Positions 49,601 through 61,394 are shown, numbered from the stretch's first letter. The stretch is 64,000 nucleotides of DNA from Marasmius tenuissimus (GCA_029532415.1 JAQOTA010000053.1:4402001-4466000), one strand, 5' to 3'. The notes: generated by a model not told the origin, from the letters alone. Translations and numbers: made by a program.

Positions 49601-51136
49601 CTTATGCCCTCTAGCAACGTTGCCAGTGTCTATAGGGATCTTCGCCCGTCCTGTTTTCACCGAGGCTGGCATCCGTGATGATCATCAACTCCAAGGGCCT
49701 GGCCTTTTCAGTCATTCAGAATTGGCAGAGTGGAGTCGGGATATCCAAATTTGACGAATGATGCAGTAGGCTTAGTTCCTTTTCTCTCTCTTTCGCTCTT
49801 GAAATCGTTCAGGGCGTCTTAAACTTGGGGTTGGAAGCAATTCAAGCGTCAATAAGTGATATAGAAAGGATGTGTGATGATGAAAACAAGGCCTACCTTT
49901 CCGTCTTGACGATGAGTTGGTGTTTCTGGCAATTTTCTCCAAATCTACCACCGTTTTTCATCTCCAGTTGCCTCGTTCCCATTGATTCTCGTCGGCTTCA
50001 GAGGTACAGGCATGGTAGGTGAAAGGTGGTCGATTTGTGTTAAGGTTGAAGCAAAGGTAGGAGCAGGCCGGATAATGGACAAGTGAACACCCGTTATTTC
50101 CTGATGAAGTACGTCTTCTCGTGAGTTTTCAAAGAGTAAGATAAATGACTGATTTGTCTCTTACTGTACGAGAGTGCGCCCTATGAACGTTCTGAACCTC
50201 GGTGGGATGGTGGATGTCATCGCGGGGGAGAAGAGAGATGCGTTTGGTACTAAGCGCCTGTCATCAAACATCCAAAACCAAGCTCATCGTCTCGTACAAT
50301 GGCGACCGGGATACTTGTAACTGGTCAAGAAATTCTCAAACTAGCTATACTATATCCTAAAAACCGCACAAAACTTCTATCCGCGGGCGCTACAATCGGA
50401 ATAAATCCACCAGCCGTGAGAATTTCTGTTCCTCGGTCTCTTCTTGCTTTGTCTAGGCTTCCTCCAGTACCTGCAAGATATCGGTCAGCAAGAAAAGATC
50501 TGGTTGGAATCGAGTCTCACGAACCTGATCAGCCACCAAGTACACCCCCACCATCTCCTCTGCCAACACTCCCTTCATCACCCTATCCTCTTCCAAATTC
50601 CAGCGCGCCTCATCAATACTCAAAGGCAAACTCTCTACAATCCCCAACGGCCTCATCTCCTTGTGCTGAAGGCCGCCTCGATGGGAGCATCAAAGTCCGC
50701 AATTGATAGTACATCGCATGCGATGAAGAGTGGGATGGGTGTAGGGCATTTTGCACTACTGCCAAGACACCTCAACGGGAAGAAGTGGTTATCTTTGATG
50801 GCGAGAAGGTAATTGAAGAGGCACTTCTGACAGTACGAGTGTTAGCAAGACAACAGCTTTATGGGGCATTCTATCTCACCAAGACAGATTGGACATGCAG
50901 TCACATCCGTACATTGCGGCTGGCTGGGCAGCACGGAAATCGGACATATTGCCACAAATACAAAGCTTCTGATTCCACATATCGATTATGACATTCTCCG
51001 GGCCCAAAAGTCGTCGGAGTGAAGCAAGTTGCTTCCCTATGAATGGTCCCATAAGATGTCCAGGAATGGGAAGATATCACTGTTTGCCTGCGTTAAGTCC
51101 TCGGTATTTCTGCAGGAGCTCCTGGCTGACGAGTTC
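49601..51136. other. intergenic, no confident gene
   Basis: Open frames around 50299-50812 (plus) and 50453-50656 (minus) overlap in opposite directions without recognisable domains. Confidence 0.3.
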
Positions 51137-52308
51137 TCATCTGTCTCGCTGACCAAACAGGGTCAGCCGCCTGACTCGAAAGCTGTTCACAACAGTGACC
51201 GGAGGGTAGTGTATCTCCAACTGTCGGAGGTAAGCCTGGCCTTCCGGCCGATGGAAAAAGTCGTCCCAGATCAGTTGTCGTTCAAGGCAAATAACTTCGC
51301 CCTCAAGGATCTTTTTGAGCTCGATCTTGAGCGCCCCAAGCTCTTTCACATTGTGGGCCGAGAGTTTGACTGTGACTGTAGGCTTGTACGGGAAAAACAA
51401 GATGCTAGCACTTTGCATTCCTCACTGCCAAAGTGAGGCACGAAGATCGCTAGCTTCATGAATTGCAAGTTGATATCTGTAGGGGGAATGCAGTAGGAGA
51501 GGGAGTGTACGTGGTCTGCGTAAATTCGCGTTTTTGCCTGGAAGTCCGACATGGAGATTGGCAGAGATATATGCTGAGTGGTAGTCTGCCTCAGCTATCT
51601 GAACGGCGTGCTGGGCCTTGTCCAGCGTGGTGTACCCTGTGTACCCCTGCTTCAATGGTGCTTCCCAACGAATTCGGACAGCTGTTTCCGAGATCACGGC
51701 GTCTCCGTTTCGTCTATCCCCAGTGCTAAGTGTCAGCTGGGTGGTCAGAATTTGACCCCAGTGCACGGACCCGTCAAGGCCTGCATTAGCCATTTGGGCT
51801 TCAGTGTGGCTCGAAAATTGGGCTTTCGCAGCCACTATGGGAGGTTTGCGAATGCAAACCTTCACATCATTGACTACGCCATACCTTTGGAGCAGGTGGG
51901 TAAGTTCGTCTGTCGTGACCTCTGCCGGTAAGCCAGAGATATGAATCCAAGGGGTTTCGAATCCAGTGGTGATAGACTCGACTGCGAATCCCAGGCCTAC
52001 TCTGACCTTAATGTGGTCATGTATGGTAAAAGCCCAATTAGAGAACAGCTTGTTTTGGGCTGGGGGCTGAGCTATTATCTTCTCGCTGGGTTCATCCTGT
52101 GTCCGAGTGAGACTCGTGGTGGATGATGGATTACAAAAGAGCTTACATCGTATTCCAAGTCGCCGTGAACGTACTGGCAGCAATAACCTTGATCGCAGCG
52201 ACCCCTCAACCAGTTCCAACGTGTATCAGGGAAGCGTGGGCGGCATCTCACAGCAGGAAGCGGGACAGTGTGCTTCTCCTCCGCAACCGATGCCCAAGAG
52301 GAAGACAT
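51137..52308 (-). pseudogene. truncated CCCH-finger / RRM-like gene
   Basis: Reading minus: Met 52308, then a CCCH-like finger (WNWLRGRCDQGYCCQYVHGD), a donor at GAT/GTAAGC, and an exon from DEPSEKIIAQ containing an RRM-like fold (TPWIHISGLPAEVTTDELTH, then LLQRYGVVNDVKV). A further block lies at about 51140-51420 (ELKKILEGEVICLERQLIWD). Relatives I know of in mushroom genomes are long proteins with such N-terminal parts and a C-terminal RBR-type (RING-between-RING) region. Here a stop follows LFGQRDR and no RING region is present. The first finger Cys seems replaced (W in DTRWNWL). The middle junction near 51500 could not be solved. Confidence 0.5.
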
Positions 52309-52426
52309 CGAGGAGGAATCGAGTGAAGAGTCGAACCAAATGCTGGCATCAGTGGTGGGATACCAGTCTCCAACGCTGCTAGAGTCATCTGAAGACGACT
52401 GATGTGTGACGGATGCGGAATTGGTG

Positions 52427-53419
52427 TCATGAGAGGTGTGGGCAAGATTTGGGAGGCATATGGTAATGTGAAGTGACTCTGGTGCAGGGGGAGACTTCCC
52501 CGCAATGAAAGGCAGACATCGTCCGAATGAGCTCTTCCTTCATGAAGGAACTTGCGAGCGCTGCCTCACATCCGGCCCAACTGTTGCCTCCCTCGTTGGA
52601 TTTGTAGAAAACCTCGTCAACGTCATCGTCGTCCTCGGTGTCGTTGTCGCATCCACCGGTGTAGATGGGGGAGGCGTGATGAAGTGTAGAAGGAATGGGT
52701 TCTCGCTTTGTAGCCCAAGCGTCCTGTTCGAATTCCCAAAGATTCTCCAAACCACCACAGGCCGCGAGCAACTCCCTGGTAACTCCAGCAGAAGCTCCTA
52801 ACACCTTCAACGATTGGACGTCGAGCATCGTGCTGATCCCCAAGTCGAAGGTCTCCGAGGCACGACTCTTGATTGCCTGGACAACCAACGGATCGATATC
52901 GTCGCTGTATGTGAAACTGAATTCGAGTTCCCTCACTTGGGGTGCAAGGCAGTAGAACTTGTCACGTGAAAAAATAGTCTCCATGAGGTAGTTCTCAAGC
53001 TGGAATGAGATACGGCGGAGGTATGGGAGGCGGTCAGGGCTCAAGAAGATGTCGTTGAGGATGGAGCGGATGACAAGACTGAGAGGCTGCTCCTTTTCGC
53101 TCTCAGGACCAGGGAGAAGCGACCTATTTGCGTGTTCGATGGTGATGGATCGACAAAGTTGATCAAGTAGACGGCGCTCGCTGATAGAAAGGGTTCCATG
53201 TAGGAGGTCAAGAAATTGAAGGCCGTGCGCTGAACTGAGGATATGGATGTCCTCGTAGTACACCCTACCGAAGATGTCGTTCCACGATCGAGAAATGAGT
53301 GGCGAGGCTTTGACGAGGATAGCTCGTTCGTGGGTCAACAAAGGAGAAGACCAGAGGGTGGAGATGATCTTCTCTGTTAGCTCGAGAGAAAGCTGGGGAA
53401 TAGAAGAAGTAGGAGAAAT
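52427..53419 (-). CDS. F-box family protein, 330 residues, single exon
   Basis: The uninterrupted frame starts at MISPTSSIPQLSLELTEKII, which carries an F-box-like helix pair (LSLELTEKIISTLWSSPLLT, then ASPLISRSWNDIFGRVYYED). Leucine-rich sequence follows, with an acidic loop (DNDTEDDDDVDEVF) near the C-terminus. An in-frame codon further upstream at 53467 is less F-box-like. The upstream flank (53673-54310) is copy 2 of the dispersed repeat. Confidence 0.65.
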   Translation of the reverse strand: MSPTSSIPQLSLELTEKIISTLWSSPLLTHERAILVKASPLISRSWNDIFGRVYYEDIHILSSAHGLQFLDLLHGTLSISERRLLDQLCRSITIEHANRSLLPGPESEKEQPLSLVIRSILNDIFLSPDRLPYLRRISFQLENYLMETIFSRDKFYCLAPQVRELEFSFTYSDDIDPLVVQAIKSRASETFDLGISTMLDVQSLKVLGASAGVTRELLAACGGLENLWEFEQDAWATKREPIPSTLHHASPIYTGGCDNDTEDDDDVDEVFYKSNEGGNSWAGCEAALASSFMKEELIRTMSAFHCGEVSPCTRVTSHYHMPPKSCPHLS

Positions 53420-53672
53420 CATAGTTGAAGTCGAGTAGCGCAGTGGATGTGGCTGGAGGTTGTGCAATTCGTGGGGCGGCGGGGCCCATTATATACGTAG
53501 GCGAGAAATGGTGGCCGGAAGGATTTTACCGAGACCAATGAGTAAGTTACTGAGACAATGCCCTGTCTCAACCAAATAGGCTTTCTTTCCAGTCACCATA
53601 GTACACGTCAGATAGATCCATAGGCGTGGCGACGCAGAGGCACGCCCTTTCTCGTCTATCATTTGAGCCGTT

Positions 53673-54310
53673 CGATGCGCCTCCCAGCCCCTCGTGATTT
53701 TGACCATTGCGCTCGGTGCTTCAGGTTTCCTTCGTCTGAGATTGCTGGTAGCGACTTCGAGTATGCATTTGAGTTCGGGTGGGATGGGAGGTGTTGGTAG
53801 GTGTCGAGGGGTGGGGTCACACGAGACCAAGAGGGCTCTGGTGAGCTGGATACGGTGGGGTACGAGGCGGACCTTCGTGTCGAGGATGTTTATGTTTAAT
53901 ACCGATGTGAATACGGGTGCCAGCAGGAAATGTCGATTGATGTTCGCGATAGCAGTCCGAGATGGGGGCCCTGGTATTCGAGATCCAAAAAAGCTTGCGT
54001 GCAGTAGTAGCGACGAACCGGGGAAGACCAGTGCCAACGAGACACCACTTTGTCGCGACGGGTGGTCTGTTTACTGGTGGTTTTGCAATATCTAGAGATT
54101 CAATATTCAATGTTAGTCTCTGATACCCGTGGACTGTATTGCAAAAAAAAAAAAAAACAAACCTACTGAGCCATCCAAATTGTTTGAATCGCCGACGGTG
54201 TCCTCCATAACAGCCCTTCTTCTACTCGACCTCTGCGTGATTCCCACTTTCATTGAATGGCAGCATCCCTATTGATGGGAATAATGAGCTAAACGCCTCA
54301 AGGGTCCAGG
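53673..54310 (+). repeat. dispersed direct repeat, copy 2 (~640 bp)
   Basis: This is the partner of 48918-49600. It keeps the order of motifs, with point changes and small indels, and has a run of A near 54138. It lies immediately upstream of the F-box gene at 52427-53419, so it may include that gene's promoter. Confidence 0.7.
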
Positions 54311-54841
54311 GTAACGCGTCTAGGAAGACCCTCACGTTCACCATGATTTGTCAGCAAACACCGGACTGAATATGTTGCCGAGTACCGGTGCCGTCAGCCG
54401 CCAGCGTCAACTGGAAAGAAACTTAGAGTAAGTCTGCTGTCTTAGTACTCGTAGAGAAGTATTCGTAGACCAAGTACTTACTACGTAGTAAGTACTGCAT
54501 TTTATAAAATTTGCTTTTATGAACAGGTGTACTATTATTTTGCCTAGTATGACTAGCTTCACACATACTTACTTACCCCGCTTTATCATAGCGACCTAGA
54601 CTCTCCCTGTTGTCCTACTGGAGCCTTGTAAGTAAGTTTTTCTAAAAGGATTGTCTGAAACGGGAGCCTCAAGTCAAATTTTGCTAAGGTGTGATGCGTC
54701 AGACATAAGGTCAGTCAAAAATAATTTCGCCGAAGCAGCGGTATTCGAACAGTTTACCTCCGCAGATAAGGTGACTGAGTCGGCATAGTGACAGCATTTC
54801 CGCTGCACCATTGTGGCTTACTTGGTGATGTCATCTCTTGA

Positions 54842-55244
54842 CAGCTAACGTCATAATCGTAGGCCACCCCCGAAAATTGCCTGCTGACAAACGTTTTCCA
54901 CCCCACGCTTCTCCCACCTCTCTCAACAATGTCAAACCTTCCCTCGTCACTCCCTCTCAGCAATCACCTATTGAGAGTACCTATACAGTAGATTCACTGG
55001 AACCTGGTAGTCCTACATTGTAGTGGTTCTTGATATCATAGGGCCGTAGGCACAGAAAGGTGCATGTATATTTCACTTTTAATCACCAGTTTCAACTTTC
55101 CGTGCAATTTCCGCGTACCAGGTGCATCCTATTGTAGTTCTCAGTGGGTGTACTAACGGCGTAGCGGGTGATATCATTGTGGGGTGTGAACGGATTCGTC
55201 AGCAGCCAATTTTCGGGGGTGGCCTACGATTATGAAGTTAGCTG
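54842..55244. mobile_element. MITE-like element, ~70 bp terminal inverted repeats
   Basis: The left end reads CAGCTAACGTCATAATCGTA and on to GGCCACCCCCGAAAATTG near 54880. The reverse complement of 55175-55244 reads CAGCTAACTTCATAATCGTA and then the same GGCCACCCCCGAAAATTG. The inverted arms cover about 54842-54911 and 55175-55244. The 403-bp element has no coding capacity. No clear target-site duplication is visible. Confidence 0.75.
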
Positions 55245-55423
55245 GAATATACCCTGCTAGAGAGCGCCGCAGCACTCATACCGCAGGCATTTGCTGAAAT
55301 CTTTTTACCCATTAGTGGCTCTTGTACATATAGCCTTATATACAACTATAATACATTAAGTTTTGAGTACAGATGATCACCCAGGCTGGTCAAAGTTGCC
55401 ACATAAAAATGAGTCGGTCATCA

Positions 55424-56887
55424 TCATCTCGTAACCGTCAAATGCTTATGCGAGCATGGTGAACGTGAGGGTCTTCTTGCTTGGGACGATAAAGGGAATA
55501 AATCAAAATTAATGTGATCCAACCCTCCGTTGACAAGTTTACTGGAGGGGGGCTTCACATCAGATGTTGATGGTAGCAGAGAGGGAGAGAAACAAACATG
55601 GTCTGGGGTTTCATCCATGGGTTCACCATCTTGAGCATGGCCGCCGTCAGCAGCACGGTTTTTGTCCTTGCGCCTGTTACCAGCACTGCGTTTCCCACCA
55701 CGAGAGGGGTTACCTCGGGGTGCTATGCTGGAACGAGATCCATCATCAACGCGAGCCCGCTTGGGGGCAGGTAATGTGATGGAGGTGGAGGATGAGTGCC
55801 GAGGGGCAGACAATGTAGTATGCTGATTGGATGTCGAGGTTGAGGGTTGAGGGAGTTGGGGTGTCAAGGGTCTGGATGGGACGATGGGTGTAGGAGGTGA
55901 AGATGAGAATGGAGAGACGGGAGCTGGAACGATACGAGGAGGTGATAAGGGAGGTGGGAGGGAATGACCTGGTTTGGATGTCGTGAGGTTGGAGATAAGT
56001 AGCTGGGTGGCCGTTGTTGCCTGGAGCTGCTCTTCGTCCATCTGGGTTTCCAGTGCATTGATCACCGTTGTTTTCGAAGCAACTTGTTGTAGCAAGTCCT
56101 GTTTGGCCACATCGTCAGACGCAAGGCAATGTTCCAGAAGTAGTTGGTCTCGCTCTCATTCTAGTCGGTTCAGCCGTGCTTGTTTCGTATGCATTGCCAG
56201 GTTGGCTGTGAGCATGCTTGCCATGGAGCCTATCGCACCCGAGATAACCGAGGTATGGGCCTGGACTGTTTCGAGGGTCTGCTGATGCTGTACAAAGAGC
56301 TTCTCGAACATTCCAGTGGTTTCGGTCATCTGGTCTTTGAAGGAATGAAATTGGGTGCGGAGCTCTTGGACGTCCCGACTATCTCGTGATGGGGCAGATG
56401 ACTGTGAAAGGAAACCGTAATTCGTCGGAAGGCCAATGCGGTTGAGGAGAACGAGGGAGTGAGGTCTGGAAGGAGAGGCAAAGCGCTCGAGAAGAGGGTG
56501 ATTGGCAAGGGGAGTGAACGGTTCTTGGGGATTGAGTACTCGGCTTGCAATGTCGAAGTTCTTGAATACCGCAGTGTATACCTCTCCGTGACATGCCATC
56601 CGATGGAAGAGGACCGAATCTGCACCGTATTTTTTGCGAAAGTAAGCGGTGAGGACGCTCTCGATACCCTGTATCTGTTTGCAACCAAGAACACTAATCT
56701 CCCCTGGGTATACAGGCTCTACCCATTTTAGGAGTTCAGGTTCGAAGGTGTGCCCGCGAATAACTGGAGGATGAGCTTGAAGGTATTCGAGGGCTGTACG
56801 GGATAGAAGGTCGAAGGTGATTCGTGATGAGGCCTCCGTGGAGGAAAAAGAATCCAGACCGGTGACCCAACTTGAATTGGGATTCAA
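55424..56887 (-). pseudogene. coiled-coil accessory ORF with one in-frame TGA
   Basis: One reading frame of 488 codons runs from MNPNSSWVTGLDSFSSTEAS to the stop at 55424, broken only by TGA at codon 244 (56156-56158). Before it lie a globular part (YPGEISVLGCKQIQGIESVL) and a helix ending KQARLNRLE. After it the same helix continues with ERDQLLLEHCLASDDVAKQD. A Pro/Ser-rich tail with a basic stretch (GKRSAGNRRKDKNRAADGG) follows. Such ORFs are common near mobile DNA in mushroom genomes, but I do not recognise the family. A CGA-to-TGA change would explain the break; readthrough is the alternative. Confidence 0.6.
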
Positions 56888-57176
56888 ATCAGCGCGGTGT
56901 CTGAAACCCGAACGGCAAACCCAATGCCCCGATAGTCTCCCTCAGGCATACTCTCACAGCTGTGGGAACTTGCGGGTCAGAAGACCCTGTGCCAAGGACT
57001 AAAAAGCTGCTCTAGCAGTCTTGTTTCATCCTCGAATCATGGATCCAGAAGCAAACAAGTTATTTTACTGCAGGTACGAGTTTTGTCCGTACAGGTCAAA
57101 AGAGTTGATTCATCCATGTTGAAGTGTTCATCCACACAAGTCTATGTTTGATCCTTGCAGGTGGGATAGTCATGCG

Positions 57177-58023
57177 TACACGGCCAAAACTAAATTATGT
57201 GTTCCCAATGTGTCCTTCATTTTAATTGAGCCGTATCGTCACGACATGCGCCGTGTATTGCCCGAATGTGCTCACAATAAATAAAAACCATGTTCAGTCG
57301 GGGCCTCTGCTGTCATCTCGCCGGGGTCTTCTCGGCATGTTTTGACAAGCCATTGCCCATGTTGTCCCAACATGAGAGAAGTACCCGTACAGCATGATGC
57401 CTGAGAAATATGTCATTTGAGCGAGTAAAGGTTTTTGCTCGTCGTCGCTGCTGCTGCTCGACGCTGGCTGTCCCTAATTTTTCGGTCTGGCTGTATTTTT
57501 GACAAAAAATAGCATTCACACCATTAACAAGTACATGGAAAGCAGGTGACAGTAATGTACTAAAAAAATCTATGAAATCATTCCCCCGGCTCACCACCAA
57601 CGCGCGATCCACCAGCCCTCTTGATGTTGAACAATGCAGAATGCGGCACTACAACCAAGTTCATTGATTAGGAACAGAAGTATGACAAGTAGTGGGGACT
57701 TACCGCAAGAGAACAGGCTGAGAAAACGGAGCTGGGAGTGAAAGTGCAGGTTGAAAAGAAACAACAAGTCCGGAGCGCCCACCAGCTCAAGCAAAGTTCA
57801 ACAATGACCAAAGAGACCCAAGCATTATGGCGCCTCCATGCCTGTCACGGCTCCTGGCCTGCTTACTTTCCAACCTCCATGTTCGCCCAGAGTGCGGACT
57901 CAGCAAAAAATTCTCTGAGGCCCTTTGGTGAGGTCCACCTCAGCACGGCGCATGTCGTGATGATACGGCTCAATTAAAATGAAGGACACATTGGGAACAC
58001 ATAATTTAGTTTTGGCCGTGTAT
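57177..58023. mobile_element. TIR element, ~79 bp inverted arms
   Basis: Positions 57177-57255 (TACACGGCCAAAACTAAATT and on) recur as the reverse complement at 57944-58023 with only about two differences. The internal 690 bp show no recognisable gene. Such long arms without coding capacity fit a non-autonomous DNA transposon. Confidence 0.75.
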
Positions 58024-58033
58024 ATAATGCACT

Positions 58034-59006
58034 CTCGGCGGGACTTGCATAATGATGTAGGCGGATTGGATACGGTTGATTTTGATATTTTAGTCTGAAG
58101 CCGTCCGTCCCTGGACCTGGGGTGGGAAGTGCTCCGGCCTGGTTGGGCACAGGCAGGCCGCAGATCAGGCCCACTCCCTTTCTCATAATAATGTTCATGC
58201 AACTAGAAGGCCGCAAGATGACTCGTTTTAACATTTTTAGAGGTCTTGGAGAACCTAGAAGTCCAGAAATGTCCAGAAATGAGGTTAAAAACCGTGGGAA
58301 TCCTCACTGGATCTTGTCAGTCATTCAGACTCATTAAGTCCGGCGGATCGATATCACCGGGATGCTTTACAGGGGCTTCAGCTTAACCACTTCCCCCCCC
58401 CCCCAATGCAAGAGAACATGGTGAGAGACAGCTTGTATGCTTGTATGTGAGAATACACAAGGGCGTATGGTGTACAAAGACAAAGAATCTGTGGGAGCCT
58501 GAGTTCGGGTCTTTGACACTCAATTTCCAGGCGCTGTCCGGATCCAGATTCAGGCTGTCCTAGGGCCAAATACTTGCTGTACAAGGCTTGATATTTACGG
58601 TTTCGCTCACAGGCTATCCTTGTTGAACTGAAAATACCTCACCTGCTTGACCTTGTGAGGCTGAAGGATCTCTCAGCTCATACTGGACGTTTCTGAGTTT
58701 GGACTTGTGGCCTTTGCCGGCGGCACACAAAAATCCATGGGCCAGTTTAACCGATTCTCACGCTCTGACCTCAAATCTCAGCGAGTAATTGGACATTCAA
58801 CACATACCTTTGAGCTCTTACAGTACTCTGAACATCATCACAACACCAGTATAGTCCATTCAGCGCCTTGAAGGTCACTCTCGAGCAGGCAAACTCAAGT
58901 GGCCAGCTGGGCCACGGGCCGTAACGCTCTCAACCCCGGGTCCAGGGACGGAGGGCCTTAGTCCAAATTTCCAAAATCAACCGTATCCAATCCGCCTACA
59001 TCATGC
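58034..59006. mobile_element. TIR element, ~80 bp inverted arms
   Basis: GATGTAGGCGGATTGGATAC near 58053 and the following ~80 bp, including GTCCCTGGACC, recur inverted at about 58925-59003 (GGTCCAGGGAC..GTATCCAATCCGCCTACATC). The direct repeat ATAATGCACT flanks the block (58024-58033 and 59007-59016) and could be a 10-bp target duplication, although the arm ends do not align perfectly with it. No coding capacity is seen; a C run lies near 58386. Confidence 0.65.
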
Positions 59007-59043
59007 ATAATGCACTAGCCTGGCACTGAGGGAAGGGGTCCAT

Positions 59044-60293
59044 AGGGGAACCCTCCACTATCAAAAAATTTCAGATTCTGACGGGTTGCCACTGAGAGCC
59101 GATAGGTCAGGTCACATTAGCGCCTGTTAGCGCCCAGCGCAAGTTTGGCTTGTTCGTCAATTCATGGGATAGCTCAATGTTACATCCATGCATCTTACCC
59201 TGGTCTATCTCACCTGGTCACATCACGCTTGGCTAGTCACATCACTTCCAGACCCATTCCAGGTACTTCCGGGCTATTATTCTAGTCCATTCCAACACTA
59301 TTCCATCCCCGGCACTCAACCTTCACTTCCGCACTTCAGTCTCTTACACCAAGTCCATCCCCGGAACCTCCGCCACTTCCGCCTCCGCTTCCGGGACTCT
59401 TTCCATCTTATTCTAACTTGTTCTGACTTACTTATCTCCGACTTCCGAGATATTCCCACGCTCACTTATTCTATTCATACCTTCATTCCATCACGCACTT
59501 ATTCATTTCCGGTTCATTTCCCTCCCGGTACATTTCTCCCCGCATATGACTTCCATATGATACATCAACATTTCCCGCACTTGACTCACTTATGATTCAT
59601 TCATTTACTATAACCCTATATAAGCTCTATACTTCTATCCTGTATCTTTAGACTCGAAATCAACCAGGTTTCAACCAGAATCAACCAGGTTTCAATCTGG
59701 GTCAATCCCCATCATGACTCTAATGTCTTTCCTTCTCTCTCGCAACTTGTCCTCTTAGTCTAGTAGAAGGACAGCTCAGTTCATGGTGCTGTTGGCGAAA
59801 CCTTCAGCTACTGTCTGCTCTAGATCCGTTGCTCCCACACTCCTTCATCATATCTCTTTCCTATCCATCTATCCGACAGCATATAAAATCCCATATCTTA
59901 TCTTATCCCTATCCGATCTGCACGATCCTAACACTCAACAATCCTGATGTTTTTCGACAGAATGATATTATGAATGGACAATTTGGAGGCAATAGGTAGT
60001 GTGAGAAGCTTGGTACAGATCCGTAGATGCAAGGAGCTCATGGAGATGTACACAGCCAGTTGAACATGGCGTTGGAAGGTATTCCGGGCAGTTCTCCTTG
60101 CCTAAATTGCTCATAGTGCTTCTCTATACCTAGATTATATGTAGAAGGACAGTCTATAGACAATAAATCGATGGTTTTAGAGAGAAAAATGGCGACGCCG
60201 GTCACCATCTTATCTTATCTTACTTCTGACAAATACCTTTTGACTCATGGATGCGTCGGAGTTCGAAAATTTTTGACAGTGGAGGGTTCCCCC
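59044..60293. mobile_element. 1.25-kb element with short inverted ends and a C/T-rich promoter-like region
   Basis: The left end GGGGAACCCTCCACTATC recurs inverted at the right end (GACAGTGGAGGGTTCCCC, 60266-60293). Inside, 59190-59600 is strongly pyrimidine-rich with repeated CATTCC and ACTTCC words. CTATATAAGC near 59618 looks like a TATA box, followed by a duplicated AATCAACCAGGTTTCAA. No gene of recognisable family is present. Confidence 0.55.
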
Positions 60294-60863
60294 AAGGGTT
60301 GTGCAAGCAAGCTAGTGCTAGGATCAACCCCCCCCCTACTACCTAGGGGGTCGTGGGACAGTAGCAATGCCTGATAAGCCGTGGTGATGGCGGCAGCTCG
60401 GCGAACTCAAATGGTCTCAGATGTCGACACTTTGCTACATTTGCATGGCTATGGCATTGATAGCTGGGGGGTGGGAATAGGGAGGAGATGGAGAAACAAT
60501 GAGAGTGCCTTATTGCGGAGAATAATGAGTGGTAAAACCTTGTTTGTTTTTGCCTCGCTGCCAGTACCATCTAGAATATAGAGACGTCTGACACGGGAGG
60601 GCGGGAATAATGTTGCGAGGATATTTAATGGCAAAGAGTCTTACCAGTATATTCTTGAGTCTTGCAGTGCCATGTGTCTACTGGTAGGAGCGGGGAAGCA
60701 AAAACTACTCAATCCAAAATTGAGGGTGGCTTGGTATTGCTCGACCAATCAACCAGTCCTGAAAGCGCTCACGGCTGACCCAGCATCCTGTAAATGTCCC
60801 ACGACCCCCTAGGGGGGGGGTTGATCCTGGTGCTCGCTCGCTTGCACAACCCTTGGGTTCCCC
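60287..60863. mobile_element. TIR element sharing its left end with the preceding element
   Basis: CAAGGGTTGTGCAAGC..GGATCAACCCCCCCC..CTAGGGGGTCGTGGGAC at 60292-60361 recurs inverted at 60797-60856. Both ends finish in GGGTTCCCC-type sequence, the same terminal word as the 1.25-kb element to the left. The centre (60370-60790) has no recognisable gene. Confidence 0.65.
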
Positions 60864-61394
60864 TAGGGCCTACAACCCCCTTCCCTCAGGCCCAGGCTCT
60901 ATACGGAAGAACAATTGTCTTCTTCAAAAGTATAGAGCAGGGCTTGCCAGGCTAATAATGCACAGCAACTCCTGTCTTGTCACGTGGCACTACATGTGTG
61001 AGCATTTGCAGCCTGGACATCGTCACCGTTCGTGACACATCGTTACTTGAATATGGAGAGGCCAACAAGCGGCAGCACCCGCTACTGTTTTTCAATGCAA
61101 CCTCAACCCCTTTTAAGCACCACAAACTGCATTCGTCACGCCGAAACCACTACGCTACATAAGTAATTCAATGTAATGATGTGCAACTAACGATTCCCTA
61201 CACTGTTACCACCCACTCGACACGAAAGCAAGCCTCCCAGATCCTCCCCCATTCCGTTTCAAGCATACCCAAATCCCTATTCTTGCTCACGCCGTCTCCC
61301 AAAAAAGAAATCTTGATAACCTGAAGCGCCTCGAAATTAGAGACACACCATCCCAACGGTAGCAAGTCATCCTACAAAAATGACGTTAGTGTCT

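Noticed and set aside
59188..59595. 135-residue Ser/Pro/Thr/His-rich plus-strand frame
   Set aside because: It arises from C/T-rich low-complexity DNA without stops; no domain or codon signal.
59044..60293. LTR retrotransposon (solo LTR) reading of the C/T-rich, TATA-containing block
   Set aside because: The ends are inverted to each other and do not form TG..CA; no primer-binding site or polypurine tract was recognised.
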